In this document: positions 36,223-45,506 of the stretch, one piece after another
Layout of the letters: each line of letters begins with the position of its first letter
Position numbering within the stretch: the first letter of the stretch is position 1
DNA from: JAGOPY01 sp964619555
GTDB taxonomy: Bacteria; Bacteroidota; Bacteroidia; Bacteroidales; JAGOPY01
Direction of reading: 5' to 3'
Length of the DNA stretch: 64,000 nucleotides
Assembly (NCBI GenBank): GCA_964619555.1
Contig: CAZUDV010000010.1
Coordinates: forward strand, 124,001 to 188,000
Notes under the pieces: generated by a model
Seen by the model: the letters and a program-made list of their open reading frames with translations, nothing else
The model's database searches: none
What the model was told of the DNA's origin: nothing
Position numbers and translations under genes: made by a program

Positions 36223-36337
36223 TAAATGGAATAACCCGGTGGTAGCAATAGGCTCCTGAGAAGCCTTCAATTGAAAATCATTACCCGAAACTATTGAAAT
36301 TCAAGGTCATGGATTTATGGTCAAATTAATATTTCCC

Positions 36338-36368
36338 TTGACTTCTCCAAATAATTTTTGTAATTTTA
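36338..36368 (+). promoter_or_regulatory. Putative promoter for the beta-helix gene
   Basis: TTG (36338-36340) and TAATTTTA (36361-36368) are separated by 20 bp, close to the Bacteroidota -33/-7 pattern; the last base of the -7 element differs. It lies in the 242-bp gap before the gene at 36465. That gap also has a small hairpin around 36250-36266 and no ORF. Confidence 0.4.
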
Positions 36369-36464
36369 AAATGCCAAGTCTATAATTAAAACATTAAGCT
36401 CCTTCCTTTAATATTTTCATTTATAGCCTAACGAGTTATTTAGTAACCATTAAACTTTAAGGCT

Positions 36465-38393
36465 ATGAAAACAATCATTTTCATGTTTGGCTGCTTGTTT
36501 GCTGCAGCCTGTCTGCAAGGGCAGATTATCTTCATTCCCAACGACTTTCCTTCTATTCAGGAAGGAATTCATGCTGCCAATCCTGGTGATACCATTATTG
36601 TAAGCGATGGCATCTATTATGAACGGATCAATTTCATGGGTAAAAAACCCCTGACAGTGGCAAGTAAATTTCTTCTCGACCAGGAGGAAAGCCATATTGC
36701 CAATACGATTCTCGATGGAAGCCAGTTCCAATATGCCAACAAATCCGTGGTGATGTTCATCATGGGCGAAGATACAACCAGTGTCCTTTGCGGATTTACG
36801 ATAAGAAACGGACAAGGAACTGTCTGCCATGAAAAAGATGTGACGATCAAAACCGGGGGCGGAATTTACATCAATGAGTCCGGGGCCAAGATCATCCATA
36901 ACCACATCACTAATAATCATCTTAACTTCAATCCATTCGGTGAAATAATTGACATTTACCGAGGAGCCGGAATTGCCACAGATCAGAATGAAAGTGATCA
37001 TTGGGTTGTCCTTGAAAATAATCGTATAGACCAGAATACCTGTATTTCGCAAAACGGTGAGGTCAGTGGCGCCGGGGTTAGTGTTTGGTGCAATGCAAGG
37101 ATTGAGAACAATACGATTTCACACAATATTTGTACAGGTCATAAAAGCTGCATCGCATACGGCGCCGGCCTCATATGCGCTGCCCGTCCCGAATGGGAAA
37201 ATAATCTGACCTGTATATTGAAGAACAACGTAATTGCCAATAACCTGGTTTCAGCGGATCGAAAAGATGCTTCATATGCGGGTGTTTGCCTTCAATATAT
37301 TTCGGGTATCATCCAGGAAAACCTCATCCTGAATAATCGGGTCTAATCACAATCATATGTCGGTGGCATTGCGGGCCTGGGCATAATGGTACCAAAACCA
37401 GGCACGAAGATTTCAAGGAACACTTTCTCAAGGAATGAAAGCAATCAGTGGAGCGGGGCTCTCAGCATTAAAACGTTTCCTGAAGAAATCAACAATATAT
37501 TCATTGTATTGGTGGAAAAGAACTATTTTTTCAAAAATTCAGCCCGAAACAGCGGAGCTTTGACGGTTTCAAATGTTCCGATATGCCTGCAAAACAATGT
37601 ATTCCGGTCAAACCAGGCTAAACTGGCAGGAGGAGCCATTTACGTCAGGAAGGATTACAACCTGGCTGTCGGCTACCTTATGGTAAGCGTAAATAATTCC
37701 TTCTTCGATAATTCCGCTTATTACGGGGGTGCCATTTATTCCATGAAATCAAAAGCCAGCTTTGTTAACACCATCTTTTTCAATGATCTGGCTATAAAGG
37801 GTCCTGAAATATACGCCCCGTTCTCAAGAGATACCATCAGGGTAAGTCATTCCAATCTGGATTTCAGTATGATCTGGGGAAACCGGATCGATGAAGGCGG
37901 CAACCTGTCCGGCGATCCGATTTATGAGGATATGAACATCCTGACCTTAAGTGCCATGAGCCAGTGCATCGATATGGGAGATGAATCCTATACCTGTAAC
38001 TTCGGATACACCGTAGCATGCCCTGATTGCGATATTGATGGCATTCCACGCCCATCCAACGGAGTTACTGACATGGGTGCGCATGAACTGGTCAAAGACC
38101 GTTCATTCAAACTGGTAATTAATGATGCGCAGACACATGTAAAGCACAGGATATATCCCAATCCGGCCATGACAACCTTAACTTTTGAATACGAGACGAA
38201 TGAACCTGGCAAGGTGAATATTGCGGTATATGACCTGACAGGGAAAAAATTAACTGTCGTAATGGATGAATATCAACCAGCAGGGAGGAATACGATAGAA
38301 TGGAATACCGAAAACCTGCCGGAAGGAGTGTATATATACCGGATAATCTTCGGCGACCTGCCGGCAGTCAGTGGAAAACTGGTTAAACAGTAG
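36465..38393 (+). pseudogene. Beta-helix T9SS-secreted protein interrupted by one in-frame stop
   Basis: A signal peptide (residues 1-20) and a right-handed parallel beta-helix (start DFPSIQEGIHAANPGDTIIV) are encoded from 36465. At codon 294 there is TAA (37344-37346). The frame continues without any shift as SQSYVGGIAGLGIMVPKPG, through further beta-helix coils, to a T9SS sorting domain (HRIYPNPAMTTLTFEYE, then LPEGVYIYRI) ending at 38393. So one 642-residue gene is broken by one nonsense codon. Translation would stop before the secretion domain, giving an exported but not surface-displayed fragment. It may be a recent pseudogene, a sequencing error, or a recoded stop. An internal ATG exists at 37386 but its product would lack a signal peptide. 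Confidence 0.8.
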
Positions 38394-38395
38394 GA

Positions 38396-40459
38396 TTATC
38401 GCCCGAGGAGTTCTATTCCTTTAGATGCCAACTGGCTGACGGTTGTTTCTTCGAGGAACAACTCCAGCGGCCATTCGATGCCGAATTGATCCTCTGCGTC
38501 ACGGGCAAGGACCACGGCTTTCAATGAGTCAAGACCGTAAGCAGTGATGGGCTTGGTGACGTCAATGCTTTGCGCCGGAATTTTGAGTTCTTTGACCATC
38601 CAAGCCATGAGCCAGGTTTGAATCTGGTCTTCGGTAAACTCTGAAGGGTGAACTGCGAACTGCGAACTGCGAACTGCGTACTGTTCGATCTCGGCTTTCC
38701 ATTCTGCCACCACATCAAGTTCTTCCTCCAGATACTCCTTCTTTGCCTTGAGCCGCTGGATCTTGCCGCTGGAGGTCTTGGGGATGGTGCCGGGCCGGAG
38801 CAAAGAAATTGCGTAAGACTGTAACTGGTGTTCATCAGCAACGGCCTGGCGGATGGCGGAAAAGACCTGCTCCGGATCCAGATCGCGCAGATGAGTGCGG
38901 CGGATCTCACAGGCCATTGCCAGCCGTTCCTCCCCTGCCTCATCGACTGAAAAAGCCGCCACTGCGCCTTGCTGGATGGCTTCATGCGACATTCCAACCG
39001 TGTACTCGATGTCGTGCGGATAATGATTCAACCCACGGATGATGATCAGGTCCTTGATCCGGCCCGTGATGTACAGGTGCCCCTCATTGATAAAACCGAG
39101 GTCGCCGGTGCGAAGGAAGGGGCCTTCGCCGGTATCGGAGAGATACGCCCTGAAAGTCTGTTCGGTTTCGTAAGGCTTGTTCCAGTAACCTTGTGCTACG
39201 GATGGTCCGGAGACCCAGATCTCACCGACCATTGATTCAGGATTTACGGTGTTGGAAGCAGGATTTACGATGGCAACCTTTGTTCCTTGCCATGGGTAAC
39301 CACAGCTGACAAACGTGCGGGCGAGAGGGCGGTCTGCCGGTACGACTATGACGTTTCCTTTCTCAATTTCCGTGGAATCCACGGTGCAGTATACCGGCTC
39401 CCCGTTCAACGCACCGCCGGTAACGATGAGCACCGACTCAGCCAGGCCGTAACAGGGATAGAACTGCACCTTCCTGAAACCTTGAGGCCCGAAAGTTGCA
39501 GCGAACCGTTCCAGGGTTTTCTTCTGGACAGGTTCCGCTCCGCAGAAGAACGGCTGAACACACGACAGGTTATCCCCTTCGAGCTCTTCCGGCTTATATT
39601 TATCCACACAATGATCCAGGGCAAAATTTGGCCCGCCGGCTGTCGTGCAGCGGTAATTCGAGATAGCCTTCAGCCAGTTCAAAGGCCTCAGCAGGAAAGC
39701 ATTGGGCGGGATAATAACATTGCTGCCCCCCACATAGGCCGGTTGCAGCAGGGCACCGATCAGCCCCATATCGTGGAACCCGGGAAGCCAGTTAACCCCT
39801 ACCAGGTTTTCATCGTGGTTAAAAGCGCATTTGATAAATTCGGAATTGTGGACCAGGTTCCGGTGGCTTACCATAACCCCGTTCGGCTCTCCTGTCGATC
39901 CGGAAGTATATTGCAGAAAAGCTAAGTCATCCGGAAAAATCTCAGTGGGAATCCATTGGTCAGGCAATTCGGCAGGAATATCCTCATAAACCAGGTAATC
40001 AATGCTTTCCATGCATTTTTCGGAGGAAAAGTTCTTCTTAATATCTTCTTTGATTTTCCGTGTGGTCAATATAACAGACGGACTGCAATCTTTCATTATG
40101 GCTCCGAACCGCTGGAACATCCTGTTTTTCCTCGGGGGATAAGCCGGTACGGCAATGATCCCGCTGTAGAAACAACCGAAAAGGCTGACGATAAATTCGA
40201 TTCCCGGCGGAAAGATCAACAGGGCGCGATCGCCTTTTTTAAAAGCAGACCGCAAATCCTTTGCGATGGCCTTCAGCCTGACATTCATTTGCCCGTATGT
40301 GATCCGGTCGGTTTCCTTCAGCCCATCTTCCAGGAAATAGTAGAGGACCTTATCCGGACGATTATGGCAATTTCTCTCGAATACCTCCACGATGGTATTT
40401 TCGGGTGTTGCAGCAATGCCGGGCAGGGACGATAATGTTTGCTTTTTTTCGGGGTTCAT
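38396..40459 (-). CDS. Fatty acyl-AMP ligase fused to an acyl carrier protein domain
   Basis: The 687-residue protein has an adenylating domain over residues 1-590. The P-loop motif is FLQYTSGSTGEPNGVMVSHR, and AVPAYPPRKNRMFQR with the FAAL-like layout points to a fatty acyl-AMP ligase rather than a CoA ligase. The C-terminal carrier domain (about 605-687) has GLDSLKA with Ser645 as phosphopantetheine site. So it activates a fatty acid and loads it on its own or another carrier. The linker between the domains is encoded by four perfect copies of a 7-bp repeat (YAVRSSQFAVHPS). It follows two radical SAM genes by 15 bp in one operon. Confidence 0.93.
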   Translation of the reverse strand: MNPEKKQTLSSLPGIAATPENTIVEVFERNCHNRPDKVLYYFLEDGLKETDRITYGQMNVRLKAIAKDLRSAFKKGDRALLIFPPGIEFIVSLFGCFYSGIIAVPAYPPRKNRMFQRFGAIMKDCSPSVILTTRKIKEDIKKNFSSEKCMESIDYLVYEDIPAELPDQWIPTEIFPDDLAFLQYTSGSTGEPNGVMVSHRNLVHNSEFIKCAFNHDENLVGVNWLPGFHDMGLIGALLQPAYVGGSNVIIPPNAFLLRPLNWLKAISNYRCTTAGGPNFALDHCVDKYKPEELEGDNLSCVQPFFCGAEPVQKKTLERFAATFGPQGFRKVQFYPCYGLAESVLIVTGGALNGEPVYCTVDSTEIEKGNVIVVPADRPLARTFVSCGYPWQGTKVAIVNPASNTVNPESMVGEIWVSGPSVAQGYWNKPYETEQTFRAYLSDTGEGPFLRTGDLGFINEGHLYITGRIKDLIIIRGLNHYPHDIEYTVGMSHEAIQQGAVAAFSVDEAGEERLAMACEIRRTHLRDLDPEQVFSAIRQAVADEHQLQSYAISLLRPGTIPKTSSGKIQRLKAKKEYLEEELDVVAEWKAEIEQYAVRSSQFAVHPSEFTEDQIQTWLMAWMVKELKIPAQSIDVTKPITAYGLDSLKAVVLARDAEDQFGIEWPLELFLEETTVSQLASKGIELLGR
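38650..38677 (-). repeat. Four tandem copies of a 7-bp repeat inside the ligase-ACP linker
   Basis: On the coding strand the unit GCAGTTC is repeated four times without error, followed by a more degenerate copy-like stretch on its 5' side. Twenty-eight bases is not a multiple of three, so gain or loss of one unit shifts the frame before the carrier domain. The same unit forms the array at 45505-45609. Confidence 0.9.
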
Positions 40460-40474
40460 TGAATTTCAGCAATT

Positions 40475-41863
40475 TCAGGTGCCGGATTGATGGATCTGGG
40501 GAAAGGCTGATGGGACATCAACAAACTCCTTTGTTCCCTCAAACACGAAATTCCGCAGATGAAGGTTGGAATTGAAGGCCCAGGCTGCCGTTACAGGATT
40601 CCTAGTGAGTTTCAGCGTTTTCAGGAACTTCTTTTTCAGGTTTGTCAGGTCGTAGATCCTTTCCCAGCTTTCATAAACCGCCTGTTCAAATTCTTCCGGG
40701 CTCATTTTCTGAGGTTTAAAAACGGTTTCTGCATAATTATACCTTTCCCAGTCACGGGGGTAATCGTGATACAACAACCGGTCTTCCGCCTCAAATCTTT
40801 TAAACAGGTCGGTGCCCGGAAGTGGGGTCAGGATCGAGGCCTGGACGATATCGATATCGGCACCCAGGATGTAATCGGTGCGGTTACGAATGGTTTCAGG
40901 GGTATCGTTCTCCAGCCCGAAAATAAAGGCCCCGAGCACCGAAATCTCATGTTTGTGTATACGGTCATACACTTCCTGGTAGCGGTCCACTCCGATTTTC
41001 AGGTTCACGAACTTGTGCGATTGCTCGAGCTGATCGATCAGTTCCGATTCAATTCCAAGGAATATCAGCTTGCAGCCGCTCTTTGCCGCCCAGTAAAGCA
41101 CTTCCTCGTCGTCCGCAATATTCATGGAAGCCGAACCGGCCCATTGCTTGTTCAGTCCGAGCGCTGAAACACCTTTAAAGAAGTCCACCGCGTGGTCCCT
41201 CGCCCTGGTGCTGTATCCGACGAAGTTGTCATCCACAATATAAATGTTTTCCTGGGAGATGGCTGCAAAATCCCGGATGGCATTATCCACGGGCCTGAGG
41301 CGGTATTTGCTTCCGTTAAAGGTATGAACGGAGCAAAACTCGCACTTCATCGGGCAGCCGCGGGTGGTTTGCAGGCTGCCAAAGGCATATCCGGGGTGAT
41401 AAAGGTCAATCCTGGGAGAAGGGGAATCCACCATGGAGGGCAAATCTGCTTTATAGATCTGCTGAAGGCGGCCGTGCTCAAAATCATGGATCACCTGTTT
41501 CCAGGCGTATTCAGCTTCGCCGATGACAACAGCATCCACATACCGCGAGGCTTCTTCCGGCAGCATGGAGGCGTGGATGCCCCCCACCACGGTCTTCACC
41601 CCGTTATCGCGGTACATGGCGGCTATTTCATAACAGCGGTTGATGGTGGCCGTCAGCGAGGTAAAACTAACCAGGTCAGCCTCCTTGTAGGTAAACGGCT
41701 CGAAGTTCTCGTCATGGATCTCCACTTCCCAGCCTGGCGGCGTTAAAGCTGCGACGATTCCAAGCGCAAGGGGCGGATAGATCGAATCCTTGGTGCGCAT
41801 CAACCCTTTCCGTCTGTTGTTGACCGGGTTGATCAGGAGCAGTTTATGGTGTTTCTCAGCCAA
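40475..41863 (-). CDS. B12-binding-domain radical SAM protein (paralogue 1)
   Basis: The 462-residue protein starts with TTG. A Rossmann-like cobalamin-binding N-domain (LLLINPVNNRRKG, VVGGIHASMLPEEA) precedes the radical SAM core with C170-x3-C174-x2-C177 in TTRGCPMKCEFCSVHTF. The C-terminal segment ILTPLPGTDLFKRFEAEDRL and the WERYNY region resemble the DUF4070-type tail of HpnP and GrsA lipid-modifying enzymes. The probable reaction is a methylation or C-C bond formation on an unactivated acyl carbon. Substrate inferred from neighbours only. It is 5 bp after its paralogue. Confidence 0.87.
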   Translation of the reverse strand: MAEKHHKLLLINPVNNRRKGLMRTKDSIYPPLALGIVAALTPPGWEVEIHDENFEPFTYKEADLVSFTSLTATINRCYEIAAMYRDNGVKTVVGGIHASMLPEEASRYVDAVVIGEAEYAWKQVIHDFEHGRLQQIYKADLPSMVDSPSPRIDLYHPGYAFGSLQTTRGCPMKCEFCSVHTFNGSKYRLRPVDNAIRDFAAISQENIYIVDDNFVGYSTRARDHAVDFFKGVSALGLNKQWAGSASMNIADDEEVLYWAAKSGCKLIFLGIESELIDQLEQSHKFVNLKIGVDRYQEVYDRIHKHEISVLGAFIFGLENDTPETIRNRTDYILGADIDIVQASILTPLPGTDLFKRFEAEDRLLYHDYPRDWERYNYAETVFKPQKMSPEEFEQAVYESWERIYDLTNLKKKFLKTLKLTRNPVTAAWAFNSNLHLRNFVFEGTKEFVDVPSAFPQIHQSGT

Positions 41864-41868
41864 GGGAC

Positions 41869-43284
41869 TTACCTGAACGGGCTCGATTTCAAGATTTCCT
41901 TATTTTCTTCTCCCAGCCCGAAAACATCTTCTATGAATCTCCGCGGACGTTCACCTTCATAAACCAGGTTATGATACTGAAGATTAGACCCGTATGACCA
42001 GATAGCGGCGAGGGTACTACGGGTTTGCTTCAACGTGCGGAGGAATTTCCGCTTGAGAATATCTTCATTGTAAAGCAGGTCCCAGTTCTTTTTTACCTCC
42101 GACATGAAAACCTCATGGGCCATGTTGTTATGCCGCCAGACAATTTCCACGAAGTCATATTTCTGCCAGTCATTCGGAAAATCATGATAAATAAGCTTAT
42201 TGTCGGCTTTCATCCGGTTGAACAGAGCCGTGCCGGGCAGGGGCGTGAGTATGGTAGCCTGGACCGCGTCGATGTCAGCACTATTGATATATTCCGTCCG
42301 GTGACGCATGGTTTCCGGGGTATCCGATTCCAGGCCATAAATGAAGGCACCCAGAACGCTGATGCCGTATTTGTGTATCTTTTTAAAGACATCGGCGTAA
42401 TGATCGATTCCGATCTTCACATTCATCATTTTATTGGTTTCCTCCAACTGCTCGATACGCTCCGATTCAATGCCCAGCAATACCATCACGCATCCGGCCC
42501 TGGCTGCCAGTTCCAGCACTTCTTCATTTTCTGCGAAATTCATGGATGCGGAACAGAACCACTGTTTTCTGATACCCCGTTCGATCATGCCTTTGAACAG
42601 ATCGATTGCCCTTTGCTGGGCTTTTTTGCCATAACCGATCAGGTTATCGTCCACAAAATAGATCTTTTCCTGCGGAATGGTCTCCAGTTCGTCGAGCACT
42701 TCTCCCACCGGCCTGACGCGGTACTTGCTACCGTTGAAGGTGTGCACCGAGCAGAAGTCGCATTTCATCGGGCAACCGCGGGTAGTCTGGATGCTGGCAA
42801 AACGGTAGTCGGGATGGAACAGTTCCCGTCGCGGGGCCACGGCATTCTCGAACGGCATCAGGTCGGCATGATAGACCTTTTGCAGGCTGCCGGCTTCAAA
42901 ATCGTCGATGAGTCTGCGCCAGACGCCTTCCACCTCCCCGACCACGACGGCGTCCGTAAATTGCTGTGCCTCGTCGGGTACCATGGAGACGTGTATCCCG
43001 CCCATGACGGTCGGGATGCCTTTTTCCCGGTAGACGGCTGCCAGCTCATAGGCCCGGGTAGCGCTGGAAGTAAGAGCGGTAAGACCCACCAGGTCGGCCT
43101 CTTTGAAGTGAAACCGTTCGAAATTCTCATCCATGATCTCCACTTCCCAGTCATCGGGCGTTAAAGCTGCTACGATCCCCAGTCCGATGGGCGGGTAGAT
43201 CACATGGCTGTGCAGGATCAGGCCCTCGCGCGTGGTGCTGAGGGGATTGATGAGGAGGAGCTTATTTTTCCTGTTCAGCGTCAT
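41869..43284 (-). CDS. B12-binding-domain radical SAM protein (paralogue 2)
   Basis: The 471-residue protein has the same architecture: cobalamin-type N-domain, cluster cysteines C171, C175 and C178 in TTRGCPMKCDFCSVHTF, FVDDNLIGYGKKAQ after the core, and the ILTPLPGTALFNRMKAD tail. It is the first gene of the operon that continues with paralogue 1 and the FAAL-ACP fusion. A TAACTTTG promoter element lies 62 bp upstream. The divergence between the three paralogues is enough to suggest separate steps rather than redundancy. Confidence 0.88.
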   Translation of the reverse strand: MTLNRKNKLLLINPLSTTREGLILHSHVIYPPIGLGIVAALTPDDWEVEIMDENFERFHFKEADLVGLTALTSSATRAYELAAVYREKGIPTVMGGIHVSMVPDEAQQFTDAVVVGEVEGVWRRLIDDFEAGSLQKVYHADLMPFENAVAPRRELFHPDYRFASIQTTRGCPMKCDFCSVHTFNGSKYRVRPVGEVLDELETIPQEKIYFVDDNLIGYGKKAQQRAIDLFKGMIERGIRKQWFCSASMNFAENEEVLELAARAGCVMVLLGIESERIEQLEETNKMMNVKIGIDHYADVFKKIHKYGISVLGAFIYGLESDTPETMRHRTEYINSADIDAVQATILTPLPGTALFNRMKADNKLIYHDFPNDWQKYDFVEIVWRHNNMAHEVFMSEVKKNWDLLYNEDILKRKFLRTLKQTRSTLAAIWSYGSNLQYHNLVYEGERPRRFIEDVFGLGEENKEILKSSPFR

Positions 43285-43345
43285 CTTTCAGCCCCCATCC
43301 CGTTCCGTATTCCCAATAGGGGAAAGGGCCAGGGAATGGGTTCAG

Positions 43346-43353
43346 CAAAGTTA
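43346..43353 (-). promoter_or_regulatory. -7 promoter element of the radical SAM/FAAL operon
   Basis: On the minus strand this reads TAACTTTG, a full match to TAnnTTTG, 62 bp upstream of the ATG at 43284. An identical element faces the other way at 43404-43411. Confidence 0.5.
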
Positions 43354-43358
43354 GCCAT

Positions 43359-43381
43359 TTATTTAAAATCGGTTTAAATAA
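43359..43381. promoter_or_regulatory. Candidate operator: 9-bp-arm inverted repeat between divergent promoters
   Basis: The arms TTATTTAAA (43359-43367) and TTTAAATAA (43373-43381) are perfect inverted repeats around ATCGG. An overlapping dyad CGGTT (43370-43374)/AACCG (43380-43384) is also present. It is placed between the two outward -7 elements, where one regulator could control both lipid operons. No regulator gene is adjacent. Confidence 0.45.
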
Positions 43382-43403
43382 CCGGGTCAAATCCAAAAAA
43401 ATG

Positions 43404-43427
43404 TAACTTTGTGCCAAACTAATTTTG
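43404..43427 (+). promoter_or_regulatory. -7 promoter elements of the ACP/KASIII/SDR operon
   Basis: TAACTTTG (43404-43411) fully matches TAnnTTTG and lies 20 bp before the ATG of the ACP gene. A second match, TAATTTTG, is at 43420-43427 but is too near the ATG to give a leader. Confidence 0.5.
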
Positions 43428-43431
43428 GCTT

Positions 43432-43698
43432 ATGGTTGATATTCATGAATTTATCACCAACGTTGAAGAAGAATTCGAAGACATTCCCAAAGGTTCGCTT
43501 AAACCGGAGAGCAATATCCGGGACCATTTCACCTGGGATTCGATCAATGCGCTGATCTTCATAGCTCATGTGAACGTGAACTACAACGTGGAGATCACGG
43601 CGGAAGAACTGGTGAAATCCGGAACCGTAAGTGATCTGTACGACATTGTACGCAGTAAGGCTGGAAATACAGCCGCTTCCAATACAGTTACCGCATAA
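43432..43698 (+). CDS. Acyl carrier protein (stand-alone)
   Basis: The 88-residue carrier has the phosphopantetheine serine as Ser37 in HFTWDSINALIF. The motif is WDSIN instead of the DSLD of primary-metabolism AcpP, so it is a specialised carrier. It is acidic up to about residue 70, with a flexible Ala/Ser/Thr tail. Its stop is directly followed by the ATG of the KASIII gene. It probably carries the chain for the KASIII, the reductase and the radical SAM enzymes nearby. Confidence 0.9.
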   Translation: MVDIHEFITNVEEEFEDIPKGSLKPESNIRDHFTWDSINALIFIAHVNVNYNVEITAEELVKSGTVSDLYDIVRSKAGNTAASNTVTA

Positions 43699-44754
43699 AT
43701 GGCTTTGTTCCAGGTCCCCGGAATCAGGATCAGCGGGATAGCAACGGCTGTCCCGGGCGCTGAAATTTTTAACCGCGACTGGAATTACGTAACTGAAAAA
43801 GAGCGTGACATTTTCATCCGGACCGTAGGGGTTGAGCGCAGGCGTGTCGCACCCAAAGGCATGACCACCTCAGATCTCTGCGAATCTGCAGCAATGAAAT
43901 TATTGGGTGAGCTTAAATGGAACCCGGAGGAAATCGGGATCCTCATCTTCATCTCCCAATCCAGGGATTACATCATCCCGGCTACGGCGGGGATCCTGCA
44001 GGATCGGCTGGGATTGCCGAAAAGCTGCATGGCCTTCGACATCAGCCTGGGGTGTTCCGGTTACGTCTACGGGCTTTCGGTGATCGGCAGCCAGATGATC
44101 ACCGCGGGCATTCAAAAAGGACTGCTGATGGTGGGGGATGTATCCACACAGACAACAAGCCCGACGGACAAGAGTACTTATCCGTTGTTTGGCGATGCCG
44201 GGACGGTCACAGCATTGGAACTGGACGCGCAGGCGCCTGCCATGGCTTTCAACCTGCAGACCGATGGTAGGGGTTACCAGGCCATTATCATTCCTGACGG
44301 CGGTATACGGAACCTTGTCACACCTGAATCGTTCGTGGCAGAAAAATTTGCCGAAGGCATCGAGCGCGACCGGCTCAAGATCGCCCTGGACGGAATGGAG
44401 GTGTTTCAATTCTCGTTAAGGGAAGTACCTCCAAATATCCGGGCCCTCATAGATTTTTCAGGTAAATATGTGGAAAATATCGATTATTTCGTATTACATC
44501 AGGCCAATAAGCTGATGAATGAATCGATAAGGAAGAAACTCGGGGTACCGTCTGAAAAGTGTCCTTATTCGATCGCCGAATACGGGAACACCAGTTCAGC
44601 GTCGATCCCCCTGACCATCAGCCATGCATTGCGGAAAAGGCTGGAAGAGGGCAGGGTCAGCATGGTCCTGTCGGGTTTCGGGGTGGGATTGTCATGGGGC
44701 AGTGTGTATGTCATCACCGACCGCATCGTCTGTCCTGAAATTATAGAATTATAG
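43699..44754 (+). CDS. KASIII-type 3-oxoacyl-ACP synthase
   Basis: The 351-residue condensing enzyme has Cys119 in SLGCSGYVYG, His in LHQANKLMN and Asn in YGNTSSASIP, all three residues of the KASIII triad. It ends GFGVGLSWGSVYVI, like the enzyme at 33629. It sits between a dedicated ACP and a reductase, which suggests one initiation or elongation step on that ACP. Proteins of this group also act in head-to-head condensations such as OleA, so the exact reaction is open. Confidence 0.9.
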   Translation: MALFQVPGIRISGIATAVPGAEIFNRDWNYVTEKERDIFIRTVGVERRRVAPKGMTTSDLCESAAMKLLGELKWNPEEIGILIFISQSRDYIIPATAGILQDRLGLPKSCMAFDISLGCSGYVYGLSVIGSQMITAGIQKGLLMVGDVSTQTTSPTDKSTYPLFGDAGTVTALELDAQAPAMAFNLQTDGRGYQAIIIPDGGIRNLVTPESFVAEKFAEGIERDRLKIALDGMEVFQFSLREVPPNIRALIDFSGKYVENIDYFVLHQANKLMNESIRKKLGVPSEKCPYSIAEYGNTSSASIPLTISHALRKRLEEGRVSMVLSGFGVGLSWGSVYVITDRIVCPEIIEL

Positions 44755-44756
44755 CC

Positions 44757-45506
44757 ATGGAATTCTGCAATCTGACCGGAAAGACCTTTCTCATTACGGG
44801 CGCCTCCTCGGGTATCGGCCAGGCGACGGCCATTTTAGCAAGCAAACTGGGGGCGCGGCTGTTCATCACTGGCCGGGACGAAGGCAAACTGGCCGACACT
44901 TACAACAGCCTGGAGGGGAACGACCATGGCATGTTCCCAGTGGAACTGACCGATGAAGGACAGATGCTGGAACTGGTCAAATATATGCCAGTAGTGAACG
45001 GCATCGTGCATGGCGCCGGCATCATCGGTCCGACGCCTGCGAAGTTCATCCGGCAGGACGATATCGACAAGCTGTTCCGGATCAATTTCGAAGTGCCGGT
45101 ACTGCTCACCGGCAAGATCATGATGGCGAAGAAACTGGAGAACGGTTCCTCGATCGTGTTCATGTCGTCGGTTGTCACGAAAAGCCCCTATTTTGGCGGA
45201 GCGCTGTATTCCAGTGCCAAATCCGCCCTGGAGGCATATTCCGCCACACTAGCCCTGGAAGGCGCACCGAAGAAGATCCGTTCCAACATCCTCTCCCCTG
45301 CACTGGTCAATACGCCATTGCTCACTGATCCGGCGCGCGAGGGAAACCCGGAGATCGTGGACGATTCCATTCAGCGATACCTGAAAAAATACCCCATGGG
45401 CATCGGCGAGCCCGACGATGTGGCGAACCTGATCGTGTTTTTACTGTCCGATGAATCCCGGTGGATCTCCGGTGCGAATATCCCGCTGGGGGCAGTGGTG
45501 CAGTAG
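44757..45506 (+). CDS. Short-chain dehydrogenase/reductase, FabG-like
   Basis: The 249-residue SDR has the cofactor motif TGASSGIG (residues 14-21), the catalytic Ser in FMSSVV, and Y151-x3-K155 in YSSAK. It is likely the ketoreductase for the product of the preceding KASIII. The gap to that gene is 2 bp. Its stop TAG is itself part of the first unit of the 7-bp repeat array that follows. Confidence 0.92.
   Translation: MEFCNLTGKTFLITGASSGIGQATAILASKLGARLFITGRDEGKLADTYNSLEGNDHGMFPVELTDEGQMLELVKYMPVVNGIVHGAGIIGPTPAKFIRQDDIDKLFRINFEVPVLLTGKIMMAKKLENGSSIVFMSSVVTKSPYFGGALYSSAKSALEAYSATLALEGAPKKIRSNILSPALVNTPLLTDPAREGNPEIVDDSIQRYLKKYPMGIGEPDDVANLIVFLLSDESRWISGANIPLGAVVQ

Noticed and set aside
36450..37052. 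Minus-strand ORF of 200 codons
   Set aside because: It is antisense to the first half of the beta-helix gene, which has a signal peptide and family motifs.
36465..38393. Frameshift between two beta-helix ORFs
   Set aside because: Both parts are in the same frame, so the interruption is one nonsense codon, not a shift.
42025..43164. Long plus-strand ORF of 379 codons
   Set aside because: It is exactly antisense to radical SAM paralogue 2, whose motifs are complete. The antisense protein has no recognisable domain.
38396..45506. Aryl polyene or ladderane gene cluster
   Set aside because: Some parts are shared (KAS, ACP, reductase, radical SAM), but the typical dehydratase, several KASII-type enzymes and acyltransferases are absent, so the name is not supported.
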